Part shown: piece after piece, positions 8,490-17,022 of the stretch
How the letters are laid out: each line of letters begins with the position of its first letter
How positions within the stretch are numbered: the stretch's first letter is position 1
NCBI RefSeq assembly: GCF_014197435.1
Contig: NZ_JACIFP010000001.1
Coordinates: forward strand, 4,216,001 to 4,280,000
Direction of reading: 5' to 3'
Length of the DNA stretch: 64,000 nucleotides
Source of the DNA: Gordonia humi
GTDB taxonomy: Bacteria; Actinomycetota; Actinomycetes; Mycobacteriales; Mycobacteriaceae
Made by a program: the position numbers and the translations under genes
Notes under the pieces: generated by a model
The model's database searches: none
Seen by the model: the letters and a program-made list of their open reading frames with translations, nothing else
What the model was told of the DNA's origin: nothing

Positions 8490-9317
8490 CTATGACGTCG
8501 GGTAGACAGCGAGGAGCAGTTCAGGCGCCATCGGCCACGGCTTCGTGACGAGAGGGCGGAATCCGTGGGCGGCTCCGCTGAGCACCGTCGTCGGCAGGTC
8601 GGGCCGAGCGGCTGTCAGCCATGCGATCACCCGGCCGCTCACAGCGTCGATCAGTGCCGGCGCGACTCGGCCCGCCTGGGCCGACAGGTTCGCGACCCGG
8701 TACGCGACCATGTCTGGATCGTCCTCCCCCAGGAGATCAGGTAGTTGTACGGAGACGCCGAGAATTCGTGGACCGTCGAACGTCGCGATGCAGCGATGGG
8801 TGTACCTGTGAACGGCGCCGTGGACGTCGATCCACTCCCCCGTACTCCGGAAGCCGACGTCGGCCACCCGAACGTCCGTGGCGATCCTGGCCACATCGGC
8901 GGGTCGGGCCACTCGTGACAGCCGATCGGTCAAAGTCTCGGACGGTACTCGCGGGTTGCGTGGATCGGTCACGGCGGAGGGTGACACCCGATCTGTCAGA
9001 TCCCATTCCCATGCCCGTGCGCGCGGTTCGGCAGGTGGTGTCTCATCGGGATCTCCGATCCACATGAGGACGCCGTGCACCTGCCTGGACGGACCCAGTA
9101 CCGGGGACGCGAGAGCGAGCCGCGGCCCGGCCAGGTCGATGAGGACTTGCGATTGTTTCAGATTGTTGAGGACTGTCTCGACTAGCCGAAGGACGGTCTT
9201 GTGCACCGAGCCGCGGAACTCGTTCGACAGCGGGCGCCATTGTTTCGAGCGGGCACCGACCAACAGCACCGCGGGCATCTCCCCAACGGTGTCCACGAGA
9301 AACCATCCTTCGGGCAT
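8490..9317 (-). CDS. Rv3651-like PAS/GAF-domain protein (putative sensor)
   Basis: A 275-residue soluble protein starting with WFLVDTVGEMPAVLLVGARSKQWRPL, an N-terminal pattern I associate with the actinobacterial Rv3651-like (DUF5593) family that folds as PAS-like and GAF-like domains. VHGVLMWIGDP near residue 82 and WEWDLTDRVSPS near 103 lie at the join to the second domain. No DNA-binding or kinase domain is visible. It starts 14 bases after the FAD monooxygenase stop, so it is probably the last gene of the AfsA-like operon. A role as small-molecule sensor for that pathway is conjecture; there is no strong ribosome site ahead of the ATG. Confidence 0.6.
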   Translation of the reverse strand: MPEGWFLVDTVGEMPAVLLVGARSKQWRPLSNEFRGSVHKTVLRLVETVLNNLKQSQVLIDLAGPRLALASPVLGPSRQVHGVLMWIGDPDETPPAEPRARAWEWDLTDRVSPSAVTDPRNPRVPSETLTDRLSRVARPADVARIATDVRVADVGFRSTGEWIDVHGAVHRYTHRCIATFDGPRILGVSVQLPDLLGEDDPDMVAYRVANLSAQAGRVAPALIDAVSGRVIAWLTAARPDLPTTVLSGAAHGFRPLVTKPWPMAPELLLAVYPTS

Positions 9318-9331
9318 GGGACGAGTATCGC

Positions 9332-10864
9332 CTATACGTCGATCGCCGCGGGCGTTCGTACCTTGGCGCGGAGACCGAAGTGTCTGCGCACGCTCTCGGT
9401 CATCTCGATGATCGCGTCAGGTCCACCCGCCCACGCCACATAGCCGTCGGGTCGCACCAGGACGACATCCGGATACTCCTCGGGCAGGCCTGAAGACACT
9501 GCCACGATCCGGGAGAACGGCAGTTCGACGGCTTCGTCTACAGTCTGGGCGACGCTCGCCCGCGCCAGTACGAGGAACTCTCCCCGTTGGAGAAGTTCGG
9601 CGACGGAGAGTGTCGCACCGTCGATCGCCCCGAGCTCGAAATCCGGTACGAATTCGCCGTCGAGCGGATGCGCTCTCGCGTCACCGTCATGCACCGGGTG
9701 CCGCACGGAGGTTCCGTTGATCTGATCGGCGAGCCAGTCGTGCGCGGCCGGCTCGCGTAACCATTTCTCGACCATGTTTCGCAACGGCTCGTTCGCGGGA
9801 TCTGGATTCATCAAGGTGGACTGCAGCCGAGTGTTGTCGATGAGCCATTTCCCGATCGCTTCGCGCTCTGCTCCGTATGTGTCCAGTAGCCGCTCGTCGG
9901 CGGCGCCGGTGAGGACGGCTGCGAGCTTCCACCCGAGGTTGACGGCATCGTTGATGCCGGTGTTGAGGCCCTGCCCGCCCAGCGGGTAGTGGATGTGCGC
10001 AGCGTCGCCCGCGAGGAGAAGCCGCCCGTGTCGATAGTTGTCCACCACGCGGCTGTAGTCGCTGAACCGGTTCAAATAGTGGGGCTCGACGAGATCCACA
10101 TGTGACCCCGCGGCGCGGTCTACGGCTGCCGTGAACTCCTCCGGAGTGACCGGCTCTGCGCGATCGGTTATCGGGCCGTCGAATTCGAAGACGATGAGGC
10201 GACTGTCCCCGTAGCGGTTGAGGTTCAACAGCGTCCAACCACGCGGGGTGGGCGTCCATCCGGGGCGCAGCTGTTCCGGGTGCGGTACGTGGGCCAGACC
10301 GAGAATCGCTCGCATGGTGGGCGCGTACTCGCGTACGGCGAACGCCCCCGATCGCCGCACCGTGCTGCGCCCGCCGTCGGCGCCGACCACGTACCCGGCT
10401 GCGAAGGATTGTTCGACTCCGTCCGGGCCCGCAGCGACCACACGCACACCTTCGTCGTCCTGCTCGACACTGATTGCCTTGTGCCGACGTAGAACCCGCG
10501 CTCCCGACGCCTCTGCCCGCCGAGCGATCGCGCGCTCGAGATCGGCCTGGGCGATTCCCAGCATCACCGGACCGTCGATGGTGCGACCTCGTACGCTGAG
10601 CCACGGATAACCGGCGAACTGGAAGGGTTCGACGGTCTCCTGCCGATGGTCTGTCGTGACTCGTGGAACTGTGATCATCCCGCGCCGCGCCAGCGTCGCG
10701 ATGGCCCGTGCGTGGTACGTCCCGGCCTTGGGATACTCGCTCACCTCACCACGCTGCTCCAGCACGAGGGCCGAGATTCCATGCAGCGCCAGCTCATTGG
10801 CTACGAGCATGCCGACGGGACCGCCACCGATCACGATGACGTCGTTGTGGTCTGCTCCTGTCAC
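9332..10864 (-). CDS. FAD-dependent aromatic-ring-type monooxygenase (class A)
   Basis: A 510-residue flavoprotein hydroxylase. It has the dinucleotide fold VIGGGPVGMLVANELAL (about residues 10-26), the DG motif GADGGRSTVRR near 165, and GDAAHIHYPLGGQGLNTGIND near 300, all as in PheA/PHOX-type monooxygenases. The last 100 residues form the thioredoxin-like C-terminal domain. The start is GTG 10864, which overlaps the P450 stop as GTGA. It should insert oxygen into a ring or a ketone using NAD(P)H. It belongs to the AfsA-like operon and probably tailors its product; related proteins also act on tetracycline-like drugs. Confidence 0.86.
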   Translation of the reverse strand: MTGADHNDVIVIGGGPVGMLVANELALHGISALVLEQRGEVSEYPKAGTYHARAIATLARRGMITVPRVTTDHRQETVEPFQFAGYPWLSVRGRTIDGPVMLGIAQADLERAIARRAEASGARVLRRHKAISVEQDDEGVRVVAAGPDGVEQSFAAGYVVGADGGRSTVRRSGAFAVREYAPTMRAILGLAHVPHPEQLRPGWTPTPRGWTLLNLNRYGDSRLIVFEFDGPITDRAEPVTPEEFTAAVDRAAGSHVDLVEPHYLNRFSDYSRVVDNYRHGRLLLAGDAAHIHYPLGGQGLNTGINDAVNLGWKLAAVLTGAADERLLDTYGAEREAIGKWLIDNTRLQSTLMNPDPANEPLRNMVEKWLREPAAHDWLADQINGTSVRHPVHDGDARAHPLDGEFVPDFELGAIDGATLSVAELLQRGEFLVLARASVAQTVDEAVELPFSRIVAVSSGLPEEYPDVVLVRPDGYVAWAGGPDAIIEMTESVRRHFGLRAKVRTPAAIDV

Positions 10865-12114
10865 CGGTGCACCGCCTTGTTCTGTCCGACTACCACGGGA
10901 AGCCGCACCGGACGACGGAGTCCGGTGCCCAGGTCCCATTCGATCTGCTCAGGTGGTACCGCGAGTCGCAGATCGGGGAGCCGCATCACGACCGCATCGA
11001 GAACCGTGATCAGTTCGATCTGGGCAAGGGCCGATCCCATACAGCGGTGCATACCGTAGCCGTACTGCAGGTGACGGCGTCCCGGCCGGGTCGGATCGAT
11101 GCGCAGCGGGCTGTCGAAGACCTCCGGGTCGCGATTGGCGGCATTGATATGCGGATAGACGATCGCTCCGGCCGGGATCTCGACACCGCCCACCTCGAGT
11201 GGTCGCGTCAACTCCCGTGGGAAGGATCCGGGGGTGCCGAGCGGCATCAGACGCAAGATCTCTTCGACGAGCCCTTCGACCGTGGCGTCGCCGTGGACGA
11301 CGGACCGATACAGTTCGGGCTCTGCCAGCGCCGCGTACGCCGTCTTAGTCAACATCGTCGCGACATTGTTGTCGCCGCCCAGCACGATGCCCATGACCGT
11401 CCCGGCGATCAGGGAATCGTCGACCACGGCGAACTCGGGCTGTGCTGCGCGACGACGGTACGTTGCCACGAGGCCATCGTCGGAGAACGGCTCCTGCCCT
11501 GCCACCAGGCGTCGGACCCAGCCGTAGAGTTCTATCCAGGACCGCTCGATCAACGGGACGTCGTCGCGCGGTGCGAGTTGAATCCGCCGACCCAACTCGT
11601 TCATCCACGGCGCGAGGGCGTCGTCGACCCCGAGTAGGCGGCACACCATCCGGGCGGGCACCACCCGAAACACCTGCCCGACGAGGTCTGGTTCGGCAGT
11701 TGCTTCGAGGTCGTCGAGGGCGGCATTCGTCAACTCTGCGATGAGTGGTGCGAGAGCGGCGATGGCCCGGGCGCTGAATTCATGGGATACGAATTCGCGG
11801 ACGATCCCGTGCACCGGGGCATCGAGGTTGATCAGTACTTCCGGCGCCCAGTTCGTCGGCATGAACGACGGGCCGCCGTCGACGTTGCACAGGGCTCGGC
11901 TCGCGGTTCGGTCCAGCATGAGTGTCTTGACGTGGTCGTAGGCCGTGAGGCTGATCGCCTCATGTCCGCTCGGGAGCTCGATTCGGGTGAGGCCGTCGGC
12001 CCCGGCCCATTCCCGGACGTACGGGGCGGGCGTGTCGAGCAGTGGGATGTCGCTGACCGAGGGCGCGGGGAATACGGCGTTGTCAGCGGCAGCCGTGGAG
12101 GTCGTGGTGGTCAT
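10861..12114 (-). CDS. cytochrome P450
   Basis: A 417-residue soluble P450. The K-helix ExxR is EEILR (about residue 285). The heme loop is YGYGMHRCMGSALA (Cys near 365), with Tyr in place of the usual first Phe. The I-helix reads GIVLGGDNNVATML: the usual acid-Thr pair is replaced by Asp-Asn, which is atypical for oxygen activation. Start and stop both overlap neighbours by four bases (ATGA with the MFS gene, GTGA with the FAD monooxygenase), so it is translationally locked into the AfsA-like operon. It likely hydroxylates the pathway intermediate; AfsA-linked P450s are known from Streptomyces butenolide and avenolide pathways. Confidence 0.9.
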   Translation of the reverse strand: MTTTTSTAAADNAVFPAPSVSDIPLLDTPAPYVREWAGADGLTRIELPSGHEAISLTAYDHVKTLMLDRTASRALCNVDGGPSFMPTNWAPEVLINLDAPVHGIVREFVSHEFSARAIAALAPLIAELTNAALDDLEATAEPDLVGQVFRVVPARMVCRLLGVDDALAPWMNELGRRIQLAPRDDVPLIERSWIELYGWVRRLVAGQEPFSDDGLVATYRRRAAQPEFAVVDDSLIAGTVMGIVLGGDNNVATMLTKTAYAALAEPELYRSVVHGDATVEGLVEEILRLMPLGTPGSFPRELTRPLEVGGVEIPAGAIVYPHINAANRDPEVFDSPLRIDPTRPGRRHLQYGYGMHRCMGSALAQIELITVLDAVVMRLPDLRLAVPPEQIEWDLGTGLRRPVRLPVVVGQNKAVHR

Positions 12115-13739
12115 CGAGGGGTCCTCTCGGAAATGATTCGGGAATCGATCGCATGCTCACGTGTCGCTTCCGCGACGCCCAATGGATCACGCTCGGCCGC
12201 AGCGGGTGTCGCGTGCTCGGAGCCCGCCGTCGTAGTGGTGGGCTCGGCCGTCCTGCGCAGCAGCACCACGATGGAAACAGCGAGCACTGCGCTGACTCCG
12301 ACGATCGTCCACAGCAGGGGCACCAACCCCGTGGCGAAGGCTTCGCGCAGCGCATCGGCCGCGACTCCGGAGGCATCGTGGATCTCGCCTGTGACGACCC
12401 GGTCGACGATCGTGTCCTGATCCCCGGCGTCCAGAGTGTCGGGCAGCACCTGCCGCACCTTCCCGCCGACGCCCACCGAGAGTGCACTGGCGAACACCGC
12501 GACGACGACGGCTTCGCTGCCGAGCCTGACAGTGGACACCAGGCCCGACACCATGCCCGACTTCTCCTCGGGGACCGAGCCGATCGCCTGTCCGTCGACG
12601 AGACCGACCCCGAGCCCGAACCCCGCGCCCAACAGCACGAACGGAAGTATCAGGTCGGGCACATCCACGGCGGTGTTCTCGCGGGTGAGCAGCGCCGCTC
12701 CGATGACGTAGAACGCGACGCTTGCACCGAGGATCACCCACGTCGGCACGCCGCGGCCGTGCAACGCCCCCGCGACGATCGGGCCCACGATCACGGGGAC
12801 CGTCATGATCAGCATGACTGCCCCGACCGATCCGGAACCCAGCTGCCAGACCCCGGTCAGGAACGTCGGGTAGTAGGTGAGCAACGTGACGAAGCCGACG
12901 GCTCCCGCAACGGGAACGAGAAGCAGCCCGACCAGCCGCGGAGACCGCAGCAGGCTCAGGTCGAGCAGCGGGTTGCCGGTGACCGCCTGCAGGCGCACGA
13001 ACACAGCGAGCAGCAGGATTCCCCCGGCGACGAGAACGATCGTGCCCGGTGACGACCAACCCCAGGAACTGCTCTGTGCGACACCGGCGATCACAAGGCT
13101 CAGTGCGGCCGCGAACACAAGGGCTCCGCGGTAGTCGATCTGTCCGGTGTCCTGGGCCGGGGTGTCGTGTACGCCGGACAGAAGAACGAGCGCGATGGCG
13201 ATGATGATCGCCACGGCGTTGAACCAGAAGATGCCCGTCCAACCGATGAGCGCGATGGCGGCCGAGGAGATGCTCGGCCCGAGCCCGAGCCCGACACCTG
13301 CTGCAGTGCCGAACAGAGCGAAGGCGCGGGCCGCAGCCTTGCCGGAGAAGGTGATGGCGATCAGCGCACCCGAGCAGGCGAAGATGATCGCCGCACCGAC
13401 TCCCGCGAGTGCGCGAGCAAGGTCGAGAACGACGAGGTCGGGGCTGAGTGCGCTCAGGACGCCCGCGGCGGCGAACACGACGCCGCCCAGCAGTAGTCCG
13501 CGGCGGCGGCCCAGGTGATCGGCGATCGATCCGGCCACGAGGCTGAACACCGCGAAGGTGAGGTTGAACCCGTTGACCACCCACTGAAGCTGTGCGGGTT
13601 GCGACCCGAGGTCGGCCGCGATGTGCGGGAGTGCGACACCGGTACCGGATACGCCCGTGGGAACCACGACGACCCCGAGCAGGATTGCGGCGAGCAGGAC
13701 GCCGGGGCGGCCGTTTCCGGACGGCGACGTGTGGGTCAT
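12111..13739 (-). CDS. MFS drug-type exporter (DHA2/EmrB-QacA family)
   Basis: A 542-residue membrane protein with about 14 hydrophobic segments from residue 15 onward. The N-terminal half has the antiporter pattern of DHA2 permeases: TGVSGTGVALPHIAADLG near the first helix, LQWVVNGFNLTFA, GSIADHLGRRRGLLLG (the loop 2-3 motif) and ALAGVGAAIIFACSGALI. The start is the ATG overlapping the HAD gene stop (ATGA). Placed between the HAD phosphatase and P450 genes, it probably exports the small molecule made by this operon or gives self-resistance; the transported compound is unknown. Confidence 0.88.
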   Translation of the reverse strand: MTHTSPSGNGRPGVLLAAILLGVVVVPTGVSGTGVALPHIAADLGSQPAQLQWVVNGFNLTFAVFSLVAGSIADHLGRRRGLLLGGVVFAAAGVLSALSPDLVVLDLARALAGVGAAIIFACSGALIAITFSGKAAARAFALFGTAAGVGLGLGPSISSAAIALIGWTGIFWFNAVAIIIAIALVLLSGVHDTPAQDTGQIDYRGALVFAAALSLVIAGVAQSSSWGWSSPGTIVLVAGGILLLAVFVRLQAVTGNPLLDLSLLRSPRLVGLLLVPVAGAVGFVTLLTYYPTFLTGVWQLGSGSVGAVMLIMTVPVIVGPIVAGALHGRGVPTWVILGASVAFYVIGAALLTRENTAVDVPDLILPFVLLGAGFGLGVGLVDGQAIGSVPEEKSGMVSGLVSTVRLGSEAVVVAVFASALSVGVGGKVRQVLPDTLDAGDQDTIVDRVVTGEIHDASGVAADALREAFATGLVPLLWTIVGVSAVLAVSIVVLLRRTAEPTTTTAGSEHATPAAAERDPLGVAEATREHAIDSRIISERTPR

Positions 13740-14437
13740 CGGGAGCCGTCCTCGGAGGTGGTCGCGAGCAGTCGAGAGAGATCGACGAGAGCTCGACTGT
13801 TGTCGACGAAGTGCACCGCTTCCCACCCCGCGTTCTCGGCGGCATCACAATTCACCTGCAGATCGTCCACGAGGATCACCTCCGGTCCCGGTACACCGAT
13901 CCGGTCCGCTGCGAGAGCGAAGACTCGAGGATCCGGCTTGCGAAGTCCCACGGCATAGGAATCGACGATGGCGTCGACCTCGTCGTCGAGCCCGACCATG
14001 GAGCGCCAATAGGGCTCCCACTCGCGGACGTTATTGGTCAGGACGCCGACTCGGTACCCCGACCGACGCAGTTGCAGTGCGAGATTGCGCACGGTCTCGT
14101 TCACCCCGTGCCCATCGAACCACTGGCGCCCGAACTCACGCTGTGAGCGTGAGACGTCGATTCCCCTCGCCGTCAACCAAGCGTGCAGCCTGCGCACCCA
14201 CTCGTCTTCGGTGAGCATTCCCAGTTCCACCGGCGCCAGAACGTCGACACCGAGAGGGTCGGCGACGCCGGCCATCGCAGCTTTGAGATCAGACGGGGCG
14301 ATGCCTGTCTTTCGCTCGTACTCGAGGAAGAGTTCCTCGATGGGCGGTGACAGGACGCCGCCGAAGTCGAAATACACCGCCGAGTAGCGCGATGACTCAG
14401 TGTGTGGCTCGATGTCGACCACTACCGGCGCGGTCAT
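13736..14437 (-). CDS. HAD-superfamily phosphatase (subfamily IA)
   Basis: A 233-residue protein. Motif I is VYFDFGGVLSPP (nucleophile Asp present, second Asp replaced by Gly as in YihX-type members), motif II VGVLTNNVREW, motif III LRKPDPRVF (Lys) and motif IV VILVDDLQVNCDAAENAGW. The start ATG overlaps the AfsA-like stop (ATGA). In gamma-butyrolactone biosynthesis the AfsA product is phosphorylated and must lose phosphate; in the Streptomyces SRB pathway a dedicated phosphatase (SrrP) is encoded with the AfsA homologue. By position this protein is the natural candidate for that step; that is inference. Confidence 0.85.
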   Translation of the reverse strand: MTAPVVVDIEPHTESSRYSAVYFDFGGVLSPPIEELFLEYERKTGIAPSDLKAAMAGVADPLGVDVLAPVELGMLTEDEWVRRLHAWLTARGIDVSRSQREFGRQWFDGHGVNETVRNLALQLRRSGYRVGVLTNNVREWEPYWRSMVGLDDEVDAIVDSYAVGLRKPDPRVFALAADRIGVPGPEVILVDDLQVNCDAAENAGWEAVHFVDNSRALVDLSRLLATTSEDGSR

Positions 14438-15468
14438 CGCGCACCTCCGACCAGGACGCCGCGCGCATCGTCGCTGACATGGCGAATGAGACGGACACAT
14501 CCCGTGGTGATCGGCTCCTCCTCCTGGAGCACCTCGACCTCGAAGGTGAATCCCGAGTCCGGGCCGTCGACGGGCCGGATCCGGATGACGGTGTGCAGAT
14601 CGAGTTCACCGAACCGGGTGAACTCGGCGCGAAGCGAGGTCAACACGAGCCGTCGTGCACTCAGTCCGTGGAACTCATGTGCGGCGAAGATCCCCGCCTG
14701 CCGAATCGCCTCGAAGAGCACTGCGCCGGGGATGTGATCGAGAGGGTGATCGAAAAGGCTCGGGTGGCGTTGGTCGACGAGCACGTCGATCTCGAAGCCG
14801 CCTGCGGTCGTGGTCGCGTCTCCAAGCACTGCATTGCGGATGATTCTGCGGCCGAGCGTCTCCGCGGGGTGGACGACCCGGGCGGTTCGAGGACCGCGCC
14901 CGGACTGCGGCTCGATACCGGTCCGGTACTCCCCGAGGCCGAGTCGCGCTCGCCCCTTGTTCCGAACACGAGTCCAGATGCCGCGTGGCATCCATTGGAT
15001 GCGCATCGTCACCGCGGCCGCGGCGACGCCTCCCAGGAGACATTCCATCTCCAAGGTGATGCCGATGACCTCGTCGCCGCGAACCTTCTCGCCGACAATC
15101 ACAGCGCTCACCTCGCCGTTCCCTGGTTTCGCTGTGATTGTCATGGCCTCTGGAGAGATGACCCGGATGTCAGCGGAGTTGAAGATGAAGGCCTGGCCGA
15201 AATCGACGTCGACGTGACGGTGCGCGATCAGGATGGAGGTCTGTCGGAAGCACTCGAGAACGAGAAGAGGGTCGTATCGATGCTCGGCCGGCCCGATGTG
15301 GTCGCTGTAGTAACTGTGCGACTTCGGTAGATGGACACCGATGCGGAAGTTCGGGTACCGATCACAGATGATGTCGGTCAGGTACACCTCCGACAGTGCG
15401 TCGCGGTGCACATGTTCTCTCGGTACCAACGTGGAATGCGACAATTGCGGATGCAACGTGGATGTCAT
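14434..15468 (-). CDS. AfsA-like A-factor / gamma-butyrolactone biosynthesis hot-dog protein
   Basis: A 344-residue protein with two AfsA repeats. The first (about residues 15-130) has VPREHVHRDALSEVYLTD, HLPKSHSYYSD and DPLLVLECFRQT; the second (about 200-330) has VHPAETLGRRIIRNAVLGD and DHPLDHIPGAVLFEAIRQA. AfsA condenses dihydroxyacetone phosphate with a beta-ketoacyl chain to start A-factor-type signals; a homologue, GblA, is described in Rhodococcus jostii. I start at ATG 15468 since GAGGGG lies just upstream; the open frame reaches 15534. It is the first gene of a six-gene run (HAD, MFS, P450, FAD monooxygenase, PAS/GAF). No dedicated TetR-type receptor gene is adjacent. Confidence 0.87.
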   Translation of the reverse strand: MTSTLHPQLSHSTLVPREHVHRDALSEVYLTDIICDRYPNFRIGVHLPKSHSYYSDHIGPAEHRYDPLLVLECFRQTSILIAHRHVDVDFGQAFIFNSADIRVISPEAMTITAKPGNGEVSAVIVGEKVRGDEVIGITLEMECLLGGVAAAAVTMRIQWMPRGIWTRVRNKGRARLGLGEYRTGIEPQSGRGPRTARVVHPAETLGRRIIRNAVLGDATTTAGGFEIDVLVDQRHPSLFDHPLDHIPGAVLFEAIRQAGIFAAHEFHGLSARRLVLTSLRAEFTRFGELDLHTVIRIRPVDGPDSGFTFEVEVLQEEEPITTGCVRLIRHVSDDARGVLVGGAR

Positions 15469-15654
15469 GTCGAGCCCCTCGGTCTTGGAATTGGCAGCGA
15501 TCGTTTCCCCACGGGCGACGTAGGTGCGCACCATGTGGTTTCACCGCCGGACGAGGCTTGGGTCTGCGAGCAAGGGGCTTCCAGAGCGACTCTCGATCCG
15601 ACTGCCGCCAGTATCGGTCGGCGGCGGCACGGCCCGCACGGTTCGAATCACGGT

Positions 15655-15671
15655 GGGCCGAACCTCGGCCC
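15655..15671. terminator. GC hairpin between MpaB-like and AfsA-like genes
   Basis: A seven-base perfect stem, GGGCCGA with TCGGCCC, closes a three-base loop. There is no T-run. It lies downstream of the minus-strand MpaB-like gene, so it could separate that transcript from the AfsA operon. Confidence 0.4.
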
Positions 15672-15742
15672 CTCATATGGGGACGTTTGTGCACGTCACA
15701 GCGCCGTTTGGAGTTCAGTATGACCTCCGCCACAGCGAATCC

Positions 15743-15763
15743 GCACTGGTATCGCACCAGTGC
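15743..15763. promoter_or_regulatory. eight-base inverted repeat upstream of AfsA-like operon
   Basis: GCACTGGT and ACCAGTGC are perfect arms around ATCGC. The size and spacing suit a dimeric regulator or a hairpin; which one cannot be decided from sequence. Confidence 0.4.
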
Positions 15764-15877
15764 CCGAGGGTGATGTGCGGGCCCGTCGTGATCGCAGCAC
15801 ACGACCGTGCGGCTCGGGGGCGCCGACCCACTTCCCGGACAGACCCCACGCCCCCTCCGCGTCGTACCGGCGGTCCC

Positions 15878-16930
15878 CTACCCGCCGTACACGCGCTCGA
15901 CCTCGTCCCGGTCCATGGCGGGATCGGAGCCGAGCACATACGTCGGCTCGGTATGCGCGACCGTGGTTCCACCCGCGACCCGATGCTTCGCCGCGGCGAA
16001 TTCCGGCGCTTCCCCCATGCTCGCATGCAGCCCGTTGATCGCACTCCACACCGCGGCGCGGCGGGCGCGGCGTTCGACCGGGTTCGGCGGTCGGTACATC
16101 ACCAGGTGCGCCGCCCACGCGGGCATGGTGTCGCGGATCGCCCAGTCGACGGCCGCCTGCGCGGGGTTGGTCACGTTGACGCCGGTCGCCATCGCGTTGC
16201 CGAAGGTGAGTCCGAGTTTCGGCAGGTACTCCTTGAGACAGTCGAGGGCCTCCACTTTCGACGTCGGGAGGTCGGTGCCGCCCAATGATTGTCCGACGCG
16301 CACGAATTCGGCGTAGTACTCGTCGAGCTCGGCTCCGCGCAGCGGCTTCGGGTGGTAGATCTCGTGCGCCGTCGCGATACCCCACACGACCGTCGCGTAG
16401 TTCCATCGCAACCAGTCCGGATCGTCGGCGTCGTACGCCAGACCGTCCGGCCGAACTCCCTTGATCGTGTGATGCATGGACCGCACCGTGCGCGCCAGAC
16501 GCTCGGCCGTCGCCGTCGAGCCGTACGCGGTGCCGATGAAGAAGGCCAGCGAGTGCCCGAGTCGGACGGCGAGCCCCTCCGGGTCGAGACGGGCGACGAC
16601 TCCCGAGTCACCGGTCTCGACGAGGCGAGAGTGATGGATTCCCATCCAGTAGATGCTCGGGTCGAGGCGTTCGAGATACGCGGCGCACTGCAGGCCGAAG
16701 ATCAACGCCGGGGTGTGCGAATGCACATACCAGGTGCGACTGTCCGGTCCGAACCACCCCGGATCACCTTGCGGCGCATCGAACTCCATACCGCGGAAGA
16801 ACTTCGACTTCACCTGGTCGTCGAATCTCGCATTCAGCCAGTCCCCCACGTACTGGTGAGGAAGTCGAACGGACAGACCGCCGACCGAGGGAAGGCTCGG
16901 CAGCGTGGACGGAAGCGGAACAGACAGCAT
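15878..16930 (-). CDS. oxygenase MpaB family protein (DUF2236)
   Basis: A 350-residue protein with the MpaB/Lcp-type core: RTVRSMHHTIKGVRPDG (about residue 160, His residues), then AYDADDPDWLRWNYATVVWGIATAHEIYH. Family members are heme-type oxygenases such as fungal MpaB and latex-clearing protein Lcp. The start is ATG 16930 because AGGAGG lies eight bases before it; longer frames run into the operator. It is transcribed divergently from a TetR gene with a 30-base inverted repeat between them, so it is probably that repressor's target. Substrate unknown. Confidence 0.83.
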   Translation of the reverse strand: MLSVPLPSTLPSLPSVGGLSVRLPHQYVGDWLNARFDDQVKSKFFRGMEFDAPQGDPGWFGPDSRTWYVHSHTPALIFGLQCAAYLERLDPSIYWMGIHHSRLVETGDSGVVARLDPEGLAVRLGHSLAFFIGTAYGSTATAERLARTVRSMHHTIKGVRPDGLAYDADDPDWLRWNYATVVWGIATAHEIYHPKPLRGAELDEYYAEFVRVGQSLGGTDLPTSKVEALDCLKEYLPKLGLTFGNAMATGVNVTNPAQAAVDWAIRDTMPAWAAHLVMYRPPNPVERRARRAAVWSAINGLHASMGEAPEFAAAKHRVAGGTTVAHTEPTYVLGSDPAMDRDEVERVYGG

Positions 16931-16957
16931 GATCGTCCTCCTCGGACTCTGGCAACA

Positions 16958-16987
16958 TATGTATCCAGAATAGCTTTTGGATACATA
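16958..16987. promoter_or_regulatory. operator of the TetR/MpaB divergent pair
   Basis: Perfect ten-base arms TATGTATCCA and TGGATACATA flank a ten-base AT-rich spacer. It lies between the divergent starts of the MpaB-like gene (16930) and the TetR gene (17023), the classical place for a TetR operator that controls both. Confidence 0.75.
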
Positions 16988-17022
16988 CGTGACCAGAGTT
17001 GGACGGAACGTATGCTGAGGGG

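Larger units (their letters stand above)
15469..15877. other. 409-base gene-free region upstream of the AfsA-like operon
   Basis: No frame here has coding character on either strand. It should hold the promoter of the AfsA-like operon. Two hairpins stand out: GGGCCGA-ACC-TCGGCCC at 15655-15671 and GCACTGGT-ATCGC-ACCAGTGC at 15743-15763. The second may be an operator or the end of transcription from the MpaB-like gene, whose stop is at 15878. No clear -35/-10 pair could be named with confidence. Confidence 0.6.

Noticed and set aside
15640..15662. GGTTCGAATC, a tRNA T-loop-like sequence
   Set aside because: The flanking bases do not pair as a T-stem and no acceptor or anticodon arm can be built around it.
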